Positions 24,640 through 36,129 are shown, numbered from the stretch's first letter. The stretch: DNA of 64,000 nt from Halicephalobus mephisto (GCA_009193035.1 SWDT01000305.1:1-64000); one strand, 5' to 3'. Notes: generated by a model not told the origin, from the sequence alone. A program made the numbers and translations.

Positions 24640-26823
24640 TCTACGTTGATTACAATCAATAAATTTAAAAAAATATGGATTTTTTAAATCCTAAAAAATA
24701 TGGGTTTTTTAAATCCTAAAAAATATGGATTTTTTAAATCTTATAAAATTTGGATTTTTTAAATCCTAAAATCTCCTCGCTTATCTCGCTCCAGAAGACA
24801 AATCAGAAAAATCCAATTCCAGATTCTGAATCCACTGCTGAAAATTCTCAATTTGATATATAACACAATTTAAAAATATGTGAAGTAAAAAATTTTAAAT
24901 TTAAATATAGTTTTAAAAATTTAAATAAAATTTACAAAAATAAAATTCCATATATGAATTCGCAGCTGACTGAATCCTGTGACGAAACAGACTATTTACA
25001 CGAGGAGTTTTTCCGGAGGCAGCTGCGGCAACATGCATTTCGAAACATTCTCTGTTTTTTCATCGATTTTTGAAAATTCTTTGAAATTTTTTAAATTCAA
25101 GATTTTTTTCAAATTAACTATTTTTAAAATTTCAAAATTTATCTAAAATTATTTTTGAAATTTCAAAATTTATCTAAAATTGATTTTAAAATTAACTATT
25201 TTTAAAATTTTTAAATTCACCTAAAATTATTTTTAGAAATTTCAAAATTTATTTAAAATTATTTTTGAAATTTCAAAATTTATCTAAAATTATTTTTAAA
25301 AATTTTTAAATTTACCTAAAATTATTTTTAAAATTGAATATTTTTAAAAATTTTCACGACGATTTATGTGATGAAAAAATTTCGACGATATTTACTGTAT
25401 TTTGAAACTGATAATTTTTTTATTTTTAAAGTTTTATGATTTTTAAAATAATTGTAAAATTTTGAAAAATTATAAAATTTAATAAAAATATTCATAATTA
25501 TTTAAAACCAAAAATAATTCTAAACTATTTCGAAAATTATTTCACAAAAATCTTTGATTTTTTTAAATTTCGAAAATTTTTAGTTTTTTTCCGAAAATTT
25601 TTGATTTTTTTTAAATTTCGAAAATTTTTAGTTTTTTTTTTAAATTTCGAAAATTTTTAGTTTTTTTTTGAAAATTTTTGATTTTTTTCCGAAAATTTTT
25701 GATTTTTTTATTTTCTGCAAATCATAGAATTTTATATTGTTTCATTACCATCAAGTGGTGTCTGATAACTTATTTGTAATCAAGCCTTGAATTTCCCACT
25801 AGAGTCGTTTTGATGATTTTCCGACCGCTTTGATTAATAAAAATGACTGTATGTAGAGTCATCAAATCTTTTTTAAATAATTTGAAAATGTTATTTTGAT
25901 ATCATTTTAATTCAATTTTAGTTTTTCCAAATGCTCAAAAATCCGATGAAAATTGTTGAAAATCTGAAAAATTGGATTCTGAAAAATTCTAAAAAATGTC
26001 AAATTCGATGACAAAACTATTTTTTAACATTTTTAATTCATAATTTTACAAATTTAAAAACATCAAAAATTTTAAAAATTTGGATTTTGGAGAATTCTAA
26101 AAATTCATTTTGGAACAATTTTGATATTTAATTTTGCAAATTTATAATTTTCTAAAATTTAAAAAGAGCTTTGAAAAATTACGAAATTCACTTATCAGTT
26201 TTGAAATTTTATCTGAAAACCGCTCTGCAGTCGTCTTAATATATAATTTTTTTCGAGAATTAGTATATCATAAAAATCCAAAAAGACCCTTAAAAATTGG
26301 AAATTTAGCGTTTTGAAAAGTTTTAAAAAGTTGTATAAATTCATTTTAGGATCATTTTGGAAGAATCTTAAGGCATGAATTGCTATAACTATCATCTTTC
26401 AGAATCTAAAAAGAACTTAGAAAACTAGAAACCTGAGATTCTGAAATACTCTAAAAAGTTGTTTAAATTCTTCTCAGGACCACTTCTCAACGATCTTTAT
26501 ATACTACTTTACAAAATTATCATCTTTCAGAATCTAAAAAGAACTTAGAAAACCAGAAACCTGAGATTCTGAAGTATTCTAAAAAGTTGTTTAAATTCTT
26601 CTCAGGACCACTTCTCAACGATCTTTATATACTACTTTACAAAACCACCGTCTTCTAAAATCTATGAAATCCTCCAAAAATCCCAAACCTCGCCTTCTGA
26701 AAGCCCCTAAATTCGTTTTGAAACAACTTTGGATTAACTTTATAATTTTTCTGACGATATTAATTCAATGCTAATTAACATAAAATAAAAATTGACAATA
26801 TTGTAGTATATATAATCTTTGGA
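24640..26823. other. Intergenic region, mostly low complexity
   Basis: 24660-24770 has three copies of atggattttttaaatccta. 24976-25070 (+) is a GC-richer patch that can be read as an exon after an acceptor-like TCGCAG (contains CDETDYLHEEFFRRQLRQ), not assignable. 25075-25720 is AT-rich repeats around aaaatttcgaaaatttttag. 26394-26640 is a ~125 bp direct duplication containing ctgagattctgaa and ctcaggaccacttctcaacg. Confidence 0.6.
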
Positions 26824-27186
26824 TTAAACTACGGAGACCAATGAAGACATTCTGGAATCTACCGTACTCATTGTTCCTGATCTTGAAATACTGTACTGGA
26901 TGTGGTTATGGTGAGGACAACTTTTATGGCAAAAAGGCGCAATGCATCGTAGTAGTTGGAATTCATGTTCGGCCCTGATGTACTCTTTTTCCAATTTCTT
27001 ATTGAGAATCCGCTGTTGGATCACGGCTTCTATAGTCTCCTTCTCCTCCTTCTTTCGTTTTTCACGACAGAGCTTCACTGCTTCGTTGTTTTTTCGACGT
27101 TGACGGGCTTTTTTGAATTCTTCTGCAGAAGGTTCCATCAGCGTCGGAAAGAAGGATTGTGTTCTGGTTCTTATAGCCGGAACCAT
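26824..27186 (-). CDS. Small bZIP transcription factor, C/EBP-like
   Basis: A 120-residue, single-exon, probably nuclear DNA-binding protein. The basic region at about residues 25-50 (KARQRRKNNEAVKLCREKRK) has the bZIP core N-x2-A-V-x2-C-R. A short zipper-like coiled coil follows (IEAVIQQRILNKKLEKEYI) with hydrophobic heptads but few leucines. The tail is Cys/His/Ser-rich (PFCHKSCPHHNH). Size and basic region suit the short C/EBP-type or other nematode ZIP factors; which one is not decidable. The ATG at 27186 is the first in frame; an upstream exon cannot be excluded. Confidence 0.8.
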   Translation of the reverse strand: MVPAIRTRTQSFFPTLMEPSAEEFKKARQRRKNNEAVKLCREKRKKEEKETIEAVIQQRILNKKLEKEYIRAEHEFQLLRCIAPFCHKSCPHHNHIQYSISRSGTMSTVDSRMSSLVSVV

Positions 27187-28510
27187 TACAAGTAGAAAAT
27201 TAAAGTCTTACTAGAAAGAAATGAAAAATTAAGAAGACAAATTTTTAGTTGTTGGGGAGCGTTTATAAAACTCACTTAGGTCCCGCCCCTTTTGCTTTCT
27301 TCAATTCAAATAACGATTTTTTTCAGTTCTTCCCATCCTTGGAAAATTGATGATAAAATTGCATAATCCCCACCCATGAGAAATTATCTATTTACAAATT
27401 CCTTATCAACTAATAATAATTTTTAGTATTTGGTACAAGTTTCGAAAAATTCGAAAATTCTTCCAGGACTTTTGCAATCTTCCAGAATCTCAAAAATTCT
27501 TCTAAAATTCCCTCAGAATCCCGTAAAAATTTTCAGAACTTAGTATATTTCTGGAAGTATTTTTAAGATTCAATAAAAATTTCGAAAAGACTAGGAAATT
27601 TCTTGAATTTTTGGAATTTTCTAGAATCTTACGTCATTTCAAAAAATCTTCAAGCTTTGACCAAAATTTCTTGTAACTTAATCATAGATAATAAAAATCA
27701 TGAAATTAATTAAATATATCAAATATATCGAATGAAAATATCGCTAATTTTGAGCAATCATTGCAGGATATTTTTGATGGAAATTTTGATTATCGAAATT
27801 CGTCATTTTCATCATGCAATTAAAAACATAAAAAACGACAAAGTTCACTTACATCGTTTTAATTCTAGACTATACAGTAATCTTCAGCAATATTTTTCTA
27901 TTTTGTAAAATTTAAATTAATTTTCGTTTTTAAAAAATAATAATTTAAAAAAGAATTTCGAAAATAACACGAGCTGAGAAGGAAGAATATCATGAAGTTT
28001 CATTCAACAATAAGGTACAGCAAATGATTATGTATCCCTAACTTACAAGACAACCGAAGGTCTCACTCATGCCCTACAGTATTCCACATTCCCTGATATT
28101 CAGGCTATCACTTCAATTCCTCTTTTTCGGCTGTACGACACTTCCCACAACGGCAGTTGCTTCCTGTTTTTCTTTCTTTTTAATCCTCACTGATTTCGAA
28201 ATTCTTTTAAAATTAATTTTTTCTTAATTAAAGATATTAAGTTGATTTGAATATAAAAACATATAAAAAAGAAATGAGAGAAGTCTTGCAAAATAAGGGG
28301 AGCTAATGTTGCTGGGGAAGAACCGCCGTACAGCCACGTTAATGAAGAGCGAGAAAAAATCAAAATGCATGTTCCGTGCCCGCGCAAAAAAGGAAGATCT
28401 GACCACGAAAGGTTCCACAACGAAAGAAAAAATGGCATGAAAATAATATTTAAGTTTAGTTTTTTTTGAGCTATTGTTTTTTATTACTATCAAGTTCCTA
28501 AAGTTTTGTA
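27187..28510. other. Intergenic, no gene recognised
   Basis: Mostly AT-rich. Two coding-like patches: 28106-28190 on the minus strand ends in QPKKRN and a stop, and 28300-28470 (+) is open and less AT-rich (contains EEPPYSHVNEEREK) before a run of T. They may belong to the degraded LINE next door or be gene remnants. Neither has a start or splice partner I can support. Confidence 0.35.
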
Positions 28511-28511
28511 G

Positions 28512-29215
28512 AGCTCAAAACTATCAGCGAGAGAGTCGGATTGAAGATGAACATGAGCAAGACCAAGCTAATGAAGAACAAATACGCTACCAATGATGCC
28601 TTGACCTGCGACAACTCAGCTATCGAAGAAGTCTAGGAATACGTATACCTAGGGCAACTCATCAGAATGGACGAATCCATAGGCGGTAAAATCGGGAGAA
28701 GAAGCTGCGTGGCTCAACTACAAGCGCATGAAGAAAGCCGTGAAGAGCACAGACGACCTCCAGACTAAGCGGAATCTCTATCGAACCACCATCTTGCCGG
28801 CCTTGTTATACACAAATGAAACATGGGCAGCCACGAAGACGACCATCTCGAAAATAGAGGTGACGCAGAGGACAATAGAAAGAAGGATCCTGAAGCTGTC
28901 CCAATGAGAAAAAACCAGTAATGAAAATCTCAGGCAGCGGATCGACGTGCAAGGTGCAGGACTTATGGTTAAAAACTTACGTCATCAATGAGCTGGCCAT
29001 ATTGCGAGGATGAAGGATCAACGATGGACGCAACTTGTGATATACTGACTAACCGTCTACAAGATATGGGAAGCTCTAGGCTTCAACAGAGGTCGAAGAC
29101 GCCCCAGAATGCGCTGGACGAATCCGATGAAGAAGACGACAGATGAACATAAGACGAAAAAAGGGCTTGACCACTTCTAGCCCAGGATCGCGCATGATGG
29201 AAGACGTTGGCACCT
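28512..29215 (+). mobile_element. Degenerate non-LTR retrotransposon (RTE-like reverse transcriptase, C-terminal part)
   Basis: Readable across frames with stops and shifts: GLKMNMSKTKLM (end of the RT palm region), EYVYLGQLI, KRNLYRTTILPALLY, ETWAATKT, RTIERRILK, GHIARMKDQRW, GRRRPRMRW and AHDGRRWHLQ. This is the usual order of the RT thumb and C-terminal segment of RTE/CR1-type LINEs. The stop after SAIEEV and the switch of frame before KRMKKAVKST show it is dead. Codon use and GC are clearly higher than the flanks. No 5' part (endonuclease) is visible, consistent with 5' truncation. Confidence 0.88.
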
Positions 29216-29779
29216 GCAATTAATACCCAAGCTGCCCTTATATAGTGGAGAGAGAGAGGATCGAAAAGCTCCTATGTATGTTAAATATATGTGGTAATAG
29301 TGCTTAGTGCTTGGCAATTTTTTGCTTTGATATACAAGTGGAATAAAAGAATAAAGGAAATATTTCAAATTCAAAGATTGTGATCGAATTTTCCATGATA
29401 TTTGTTTTTATAACATTGCACAAAAAAAATTATTTCCTTGCAATCTTTTGAAATGTCATTAAAGATTTCAGAATTCAGTGAAAAATTTTGGAAAATTAAT
29501 GAGTTCCATAAAATTCTGAAGTTTTCTAGAATCTTATAGAAACTTCTGGAAATGGTAAGGATTTCATCGTGACTTTTAGAAGTACATAAAAATTCTGAAG
29601 CCTTCAAACATCAAAGTTTCCAGAATCTTCATTAATCTCATACAAGTTTTAAAATCTCCGACAACTTTACAGAAGATTCTGAAACTTTCCCAAAATTAAA
29701 AAATCCAAAATTCCAAAGTAATTTTAAAAATTTTATTTAAAAAACACAAATTTTCAACATTTTTATTTTTTTAAAGATG
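29216..29779. other. Intergenic
   Basis: LINE 3' flank, then AT-rich sequence with diverged ttctagaatc/aattttccagaatct-type short repeats. No gene is seen. Confidence 0.5.
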
Positions 29780-30358
29780 TTAATCTTTTTCGAAATCTTG
29801 GTAGTAGATATTTTTTCGATTAAGTTCGACGTTGACTTGGTCCAAAATCCGCTGCAATTCCGTATTTGCTTTTTTGTAATAAGCGATCTGTTGTTGTATG
29901 TCTTCATCCGTCAGCTTACTGAAGTAATCCGACGATCTCTTGGATCTTTTGGTTTTTCCAGACTTCCTACTATAATTAGAGCAATACGGTAGGTTGTCAG
30001 AATTTTTACTCATTGTAGACAGTGGAATTCTGTTGAAAAAAGCCACAGTATCCGTCTTAGGAGGTACAGTACCCATTGCAGGAAATACAGCACCCATTGC
30101 AGGAGATATAGTGTCGATCTTAGGAGATACAGCACCCATTCTAGGATACACCGTATTGGTTCTAGAAGATACAGTATCCATTCTAGGACATCCAGTAGTC
30201 GTTCTAGGAGGTACAATACCCATTGTAGAAGATATAGTGTCGGTCCTAGGACATTCAGTAGCCGTTCTAGGAGATCCAGAATCCCTCATAAGGGGTACAG
30301 TATCTCTGAAGTTGTAATAGCAGGAGCAGAAGGAAGGATTAGTGACTTGGTTGTACAT
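29780..30358 (-). CDS. Small protein with a ten-residue repeat and a coiled-coil tail, unknown function
   Basis: An open frame of 192 codons from ATG 30358. Residues ~20-115 are about ten copies of a 10-residue (30 bp) unit of the pattern PRMDTVSxxx or PRTTTGCxxx, rich in P, T and M. A basic patch follows (RKSGKTKRSKRSS) and then a C-terminal helix predicted as coiled coil (LTDEDIQQQIAYYKKANTEL, ending FEKD). No signal peptide or membrane span. No homologue recognised. The opposite strand is also largely open, as happens with 30 bp repeats, so the C-terminal third is the best evidence that the minus frame is real. The start and the absence of introns are assumptions. Confidence 0.55.
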   Translation of the reverse strand: MYNQVTNPSFCSCYYNFRDTVPLMRDSGSPRTATECPRTDTISSTMGIVPPRTTTGCPRMDTVSSRTNTVYPRMGAVSPKIDTISPAMGAVFPAMGTVPPKTDTVAFFNRIPLSTMSKNSDNLPYCSNYSRKSGKTKRSKRSSDYFSKLTDEDIQQQIAYYKKANTELQRILDQVNVELNRKNIYYQDFEKD

Positions 30359-31700
30359 GATTCAGAACGCAATCCAATTCTTCAGAGAATGAACTATCTT
30401 ATATATTGTTTACTCCAATATACTCCGCCTATATTCTAAAAACCAATTATTCATTTTTTTTAAATTAAAAAAATTCAACAAAGATTGAAATGCTGTTGCT
30501 TCAAATTACATTATTTTAACTCAAGTTATTTCTACTTAAAATCACGCAATATGTTAATAACTTGATTATAGTACTTTTTTACATTATAAATTTTCAAATT
30601 TTTTGAAAATTCCAATATTATTACAGATTAAAAAAACGATATTTAAAACTAAAAATATATTATTAGAATTCCGCAATATGCGAATATTTTTCAAAATTTC
30701 TAAAATTAAGAATAACAAGTTCGATCGATCTGTCAAAGCACTGCCCGCAATATGCGAATAATTTTTTTAAATTTATAAATTTAGACAGAAATAATTCCAG
30801 TCGATCTGCCAGAACATTGTCTGCAATTTGCGGTTTAAATTTTAAAATTTTATATTTAATTTTTAACTGTTATGTTTTATATTTAATTTTTTAAAATTTT
30901 ATTTTAATTTTTTTTTTTCAATTTTTTTAGAATTTAAATTTTTCAGATTTTAGTCTTAATTTTGTTCATTTTAATGATATAAACAAAAAATTAATTATTT
31001 AAAAATAAAAAAACAAAAATCATATAATACGTGTTTCAAAAACTTTTAATTATTTTAAATGACGAAATTGTAGAAAAAAATAAAATTTTTCTTTCCTTTA
31101 ATCATGAAACTTTGTGCAAATACAAATCAAAGAAATTTCATGATTGAAATTTTACTTTTTTTTTATATTTAATCATGTCATCATTTTCTCCAAAATTGCA
31201 TGATAAAAAAATTAAAACTTCAACGATGATTAAACCCTCTTAGACAAAGACCAATTTTCCAAATTTCAATAAATTAAAAAAACTAATTTCATTATTAAAA
31301 TAATTTAAAAAACTAAACATTTTTATTTTTGAAACAATTTTTTCTTAAAAAATTTTTATTATTAAAGTGGTTTTTTCGTAAAAAAATAAATATCTTTATT
31401 TTCGAAGTAATTTAAAAAAAATAAATATTTTTATTTTCGAAATAATCTTTTCTAAAAAAATAATTTTGTTATTAAAGTAATTTTTTAAAAAATATTTTTA
31501 TTATTAAAATTAATTTTTACAGTAATTTGATGATTTTGAAGAAACCAGCAAGAGGAAAAGTCATTGATTGAAATCCAAAACGAATTTGCTAGGTTCGTTA
31601 AAGGCAAAATTTAAAAATTTCGATGATTTATCTAGTGTCATTTTTGACCGTAATACCTCACATCAAGATCAAATTTTTTGTTTTTAAATAAATTTCATTC
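30359..31700. other. Intergenic, AT-rich
   Basis: 30690-30835 has two copies of a ~90 bp unit containing gatcgatctg/gtcgatctgcc and ctgcaatatgcg/ctgcaatttgcg. 31300-31510 is a low-complexity array around aaaaaataaatatttttattttc. No gene is seen. Confidence 0.6.
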
Positions 31701-31704
31701 TTTT

Positions 31705-32050
31705 CAAAAATATTTTAACTTTTTTAAAAATCAAAAATAATTATTATTTTAAATTAAATTAAAACAATTAAAGTTTAAATAATTTTTTTCCCGCGCTTTT
31801 GGCGTTTTGTTCTTTTCGCTACTTTGCGCGGGTTTTTTAAATTTTTCAATAATGAGAATTTTTATCAAAATGTTCCTTTTTACTTCATCAAATATTCTGA
31901 CTTTTCTTAGAATTCAAAAATAATTATTTTTAATAAAATCAAAACAATTAAAATTTAAATGATTTGTTTCCCGCGCTTTTGGCGTTTTGTTCTTTCTGGC
32001 GCGTTGCGCGGATTTAATTTTTCAAAACTCGAACCATATCGATCGGGATC
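31705..32050 (+). promoter_or_regulatory. Duplicated promoter block with E2F-like sites
   Basis: A ~170 bp block occurs twice, 180 bp apart. Both copies contain aaaacaattaaa, then tttcccgcgc (31787-31796 and 31967-31976), then ttttggcgttttgttctt and a second GCGCGG motif. TTTCCCGCGC fits the E2F/DP consensus TTTSSCGC. The second copy lies about 95 bp before the ATG at 32071. Confidence 0.6.
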
Positions 32051-32070
32051 AAAAATCCATTTTTTCCTTA

Positions 32071-34735
32071 ATGGCGGAGAACAAAGATGGATTCTTCGAA
32101 GAGAAGGAGACGAGGACTTGGCTGAGCTCTATGAAGTACTGTGATCTCAAAAAATTCGCTGCAGAAAAAAAAATCAAAGCTGTCGGAAAAGTTTGTTTTT
32201 TTTTTAAATTTAAATTTTCATATATCAATTTTTGATTTTCAGAAGATAGAACTTGTGGAAACCATACTCCAGAAACTGAAGGATAAAGCGGACAGAAATG
32301 AGAACCGTGGGATCGAGGATGAGGTTGCGAAATCAGATGACGAAATACCCGATAAAAAAAGTGGTTTTTCTTCGGAAAAAATTCAGAATTCTTTATTCGA
32401 AACTACGTCCCGGAAGATGAGGAATGAAGAACCGAGGATAGACCATGGTGATTTGAATGTAGGTCTGAATCTGGAGAAAAAGAAAAAAAACGACGTTCCG
32501 GAGAAAACTCTGAATTCTGAATCTAACAATCTGCCTCAGAAGTTCAAAAAAGAAGGATCAAGGTTACGAAACGATATTTCCAATGTACTCCAGAATCTGG
32601 AGAAGGTGAAAACGAAGAAAAAAGGCGATATTGTTTCAGAAAAAAATCAGAATTTTCAATTCGAAGATATTCCTCAGAATCCAGGTTGTAGAAAACCAAG
32701 ACGACATGGTGGTATTTCTGATGCACTTCAGAATTTAGAGAAAAGAAAAAAGAAGAAAAATAATGTTATTTCAGAAGAGAATCAGAATTTCGAAGTTAAG
32801 AATTTTTCCAAGAATTCAGAAGAGCAAGAACGAAATCCACAAAATCTGACTTCTACCGTATCCCAGAATTTAGAGAAAAGAAAAAAGAAGAAAAATAATG
32901 TTATTTCAGAAGAGAATCAGAATTTCGAAGTTAAGAATTTTTCCAAGAATTCAGAAGAGCAAGAACAAAATCCACAAAGTCTGACTTCTACCGTATTCCA
33001 GAATCTCGAAAGTCAAAAACCAAAGAAACCCAATATTCCTTCAGCACAAAATGCAGATTCTCCAAGCCAGATTAATGATCTCCAGATGGGTAAAACAATG
33101 ACCAGATCTTCACTAAAAAGCCTCAATCGTCGTCAATTACAGAAACTAGCGATGAATTACAACATCAAAGCCAACATGAAGGTTTGTTTGCGATTTTATT
33201 AAATTTTAATAAACTTATTTTAGTCAACCGAGATCATTGATGAATTACTAAGGATCATTACTGAAAACAATTACAAGGAATCGGATTTGGAACCATTAGT
33301 TTTTGGAAAAAGTAAAAATTCCGGCTCAAAGTTGACCGAAAGTTTGGTTTTGACGAACGACGAAACTGACGACAGTGTATCGAATCCGAAAGAAGTCCGA
33401 ATTTTCGAAGATACAGTAATCAATGGGAAATTTAATATCGTAGGAACTTCGACCAAGAGAAAAACAGAAAATGAAGGAAGGATATGTGGATCAAAATCAG
33501 AAGTCAAAGAAACCAATGCTCCTATCGATGACAAAACGTATGTAATTGAAGTACCGTATTCTGAAGCAGGTCCTTCAATTCCCGAGAATAGAAGGTACAG
33601 AATTCCAAAAATATCCTCAGGCAATGGGAAACTTGCAAATTTCGATAAAAACAGGACCTATACCGTTGATGAAGTACAGTACCCCAAAGACCTTCAGATT
33701 TCCAAAAATATGACGTATGTAGTTCCGGAAATATCCTCAGGCGATGATGAGTTTCCTAATCCTAGTGGAGTACAGTACCTCAAAGAAAGTTTTGAAATTT
33801 CCAAAGATATGACGTACAAAATCCCAGAAGTATCCTCAGGCGATGACGAGATTTCGAATTCTAGTAAAGTACAGTACCCTAAAGAAGACCTTCATATTTC
33901 AAAAAATATGACGTATGTAGTTCCGGAAATATCCTCAGGCGATGATGAGTTTTCTAATCCTAGTGGAGTACAATATTCCAAAGAAAGTTTTCAAATTTCC
34001 AAAGATATGACGTACAAAATCCCAGAAGTATCCTCAGGCGATGGTGAGATTTCAGATTTTACTGAAAACAAAACTTACACTGTTCGAGACATGTCGGTAC
34101 CTGATGAAGAATCTCCGATCCTTATTGAAAGCCGGTTTTGCAACGAAGAATCAATTGTTCCAGGAAACAGAACCTACATTGTTGAAAGAACGCCGTTTGC
34201 GACGATTAAATCTCGAGAACTGGATACTGTAGAAAATGAGAATTCGAATTTGAACGAATTAGAATCGAAAAATTCCGAAAATTTCGTCACTAGTACCCCG
34301 GTTTACCGAAAAGTAGAAATTTTACAGTTTTCGACACCAAGAAACAAAACGTATACTGTAAATACTCCTTTTTTCAATCGATCATGCCTGAGGCAAAGAA
34401 AAAAAGAACTTAGTAAATCTAATATTTTTGATTTTGATGAAACTTCTGAATTTCAAAAAACCAAAGATACTGTAGCTGGTAGTAGTCAAAATGGAAATAA
34501 ATCGTTACGATTGACCCCTATAGTGACGTCAAAGAAGAAATTAACTGTCCCGGTTCTGACGCCGAGAATGGAAAAACTGGCTTTACCGAAAAATAAAAAT
34601 TCAGAAAAAATAGAAATAAATGAATCAGGAAATTTTCACAAATGGCACTGTAATCGTTGCAAATACATCGACACGACGAAAATGACAAATGCGCAATTTG
34701 AAGAATATAAAAAAAGTCATTTTAGACATATATAA
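32071..34735 (+). CDS. SAP-motif repeat protein with C-terminal CxxC/HxxxH motif, unknown (possibly NuSAP-like)
   Basis: Exons 32071-32190, 32243-33181 and 33224-34735 close in phase and give 856 residues. Two SAP-like helix-turn-helix motifs: residues ~17-55 (SSMKYCDLKKFAAEKKIKAV) and ~326-366 (LKSLNRRQLQKLAMNYNIKA); each is followed by an intron at almost the same place after the motif's core, suggesting an internal duplication. SAP motifs bind AT-rich DNA; the spacing recalls the N-terminal SAP of NuSAP, a mitotic microtubule and chromatin protein. Residues ~56-325 are very charged with two long near-identical copies (containing NVISEENQNFEVKNFSKNSE). Residues ~480-620 are alternating repeats of KNMTYVVPEISSGDDE and KDMTYKIPEVSSGDDE. 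The last 30 residues hold WHCNRCK and SHFRH, a possible C2H2 metal site. Probably nuclear. The function is inferred only; no close homologue is recognised. Confidence 0.85.
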
Positions 34736-35192
34736 ATCGTTGTATATCGTATTTGAATAAATACAGTAAGTTTAAAATTAATTTTTATATTGTGAAGAAA
34801 CCGACATCCTGAGGCATTTGCTCTAAAATTTTATAAAATTTATATTTTTTAAACATTTTTCAAAATTTAAATTAATTTAAATAATTTTTAAAATTTAAAC
34901 TAATTTAAATAATTTTTAAAATTTAAACTAATTTAAATAATTTTTAAAATTTAAATTAATTTAAATAATTTTTTCGAACATTTTCTAAATTTCCTAATTT
35001 CCTAATTTGGTGATTTTTTATATTTTCGAAATCCGATTAATTTAGATAATTTTTTAAATTGGATCAATTTAGATTTTCTAAAATCTCTACTTTTTCTCTT
35101 TAAGACCCATTTTTGAAACCTACTTTGATCTTAGTTGTTATCCGAAATCCGTGAAGCTATGTCATGCAAAAAATCACTTTATTGAAATCGGA
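34736..35192. other. Convergent intergenic region
   Basis: AATAAA-type signal at 34758 (tgaataaatac) after the SAP-repeat gene. 34850-34975 has five copies of a ~33 bp unit ttaaattaatttaaataatt. 35100-35192 is the MSP 3' flank. Confidence 0.6.
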
Positions 35193-35576
35193 TCAAGGAT
35201 TGTACTCGATTGGGAGGTTCTTTCTGCGGATCATTCCATCTCCTTGAAACCACTCACGACGGAACTGCTTGGGGGCGTCTTCTGGAACGTTGGTCCACTC
35301 GATGGTGATGCGGTCGTTGTTGGTGTCTTCTTGACCGTAGTCGAAAGCGTCACAGGAGACGGCCATGAGGACAGTTTCCTTGGGGTCCAGGACTCCGCAG
35401 GGGGGGTCGACTCCGAGACGTCTCATGTTGGTTGTCTTGATGGCCCATCCGATTCTGCGACCTCCGGCATTGACGATCTTAATATGGTAGGTGGACTTGT
35501 CGTCGTAGGGGGCGTTGAAGACGATCTTCGAGTTGGGTTGGGTGCTGACGTCACCAGGAGGAACAGACTGAGCCAT
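35193..35576 (-). CDS. msp: Major sperm protein (MSP)
   Basis: The cytoskeletal and signalling protein of nematode amoeboid sperm: it polymerises for crawling, and released MSP triggers oocyte maturation. Intact single-exon gene of 127 residues, the exact family length, starting [20 protein letters not shown] and ending LPIEYNP. The immunoglobulin-like MSP fold motifs are present: [33 protein letters not shown] and [18 protein letters not shown]. Codon use is much more GC-rich at third positions than the neighbours (AAG, GTC, ATC), as expected for a very highly expressed gene. A TATA box (TATAAAAG on the minus strand) lies ~45 bp before the ATG. It lies 97 bp downstream of the TAF12-like gene on the same strand. 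Confidence 0.98.
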   Translation of the reverse strand: MAQSVPPGDVSTQPNSKIVFNAPYDDKSTYHIKIVNAGGRRIGWAIKTTNMRRLGVDPPCGVLDPKETVLMAVSCDAFDYGQEDTNNDRITIEWTNVPEDAPKQFRREWFQGDGMIRRKNLPIEYNP

Positions 35577-35673
35577 CACAAAATCAAATTCCGAAAAAAA
35601 TAAAAAATCCAAAGGCTTTTATACTATTCTGGAATAAATCTTATGTAAATTTCCTAGTCAAATTTCAACAATT

Positions 35674-36060
35674 CTATGACATAAGGTTCGCAGCCGCGAT
35701 AAAATCGATTTTTTCGATGGTGTTGGAATTCCGGAGCTTGGCATTTCTCATGGCACCTTCAAGAAGGAGGTCAACAGTCTCATTTGAGTAGGAAATCAAA
35801 GCTGTAGTTTGGTCTTCACTCCTCATATGCATCAGTTTCTCGTACAAGTTTCCAATTTTGGCTCCAATGACGTATTTCTTTGCCGTCTGTTCGTTCTGCT
35901 TCTGAAAAGCCGAAGAATCTCCATCTTGTTTGATTTTCTTTGTCGGAGGTGGTCGAAAAACTACAATAATCACATAATTAATAAACCAATTTAAGAACAA
36001 ACCTATATTCAGAGTAGTTGTAGGGTTCGCAGGCTGCTTCTGGGGTTCTTTCCCATTCAT
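35674..36060 (-). CDS. TAF12-like histone-fold protein
   Basis: Exons 36003-36060 and 35674-35960 join in phase to 114 residues. The N-terminal third is polar (PANPTTTLNI, PPPTKKIKQDGDSS). The C-terminal ~65 residues look like a histone fold: YVIGAKIGNLYEKLM, then the long helix around ISYSNETVDLLLEGAMRNAK and the loop LRNSNTIEKIDF, which lines up with LARHRKSSTLEVKDV of TAF12. TAF12 pairs with TAF4 in TFIID and is also in SAGA. Much shorter than most TAF12 proteins, so it could be a divergent paralogue or another histone-fold subunit. TTTTTCAG ends ~16 bp before the ATG and suits SL trans-splicing. Confidence 0.6.
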   Translation of the reverse strand: MNGKEPQKQPANPTTTLNIGLFLNWFINYVIIVVFRPPPTKKIKQDGDSSAFQKQNEQTAKKYVIGAKIGNLYEKLMHMRSEDQTTALISYSNETVDLLLEGAMRNAKLRNSNTIEKIDFIAAANLMS

Positions 36061-36129
36061 ACTTCTGATCAAAACTGAAAAACAATAATCAGAAATAAAA
36101 TTCCCGAAAATAATAAAAATCACATCAAG

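Noticed and set aside
29994..30317. Plus-strand ORF with a VLGDT-type repeat
   Set aside because: It is the antisense of the 10-residue repeat gene and lacks any non-repeat coding-like segment, unlike the minus frame.
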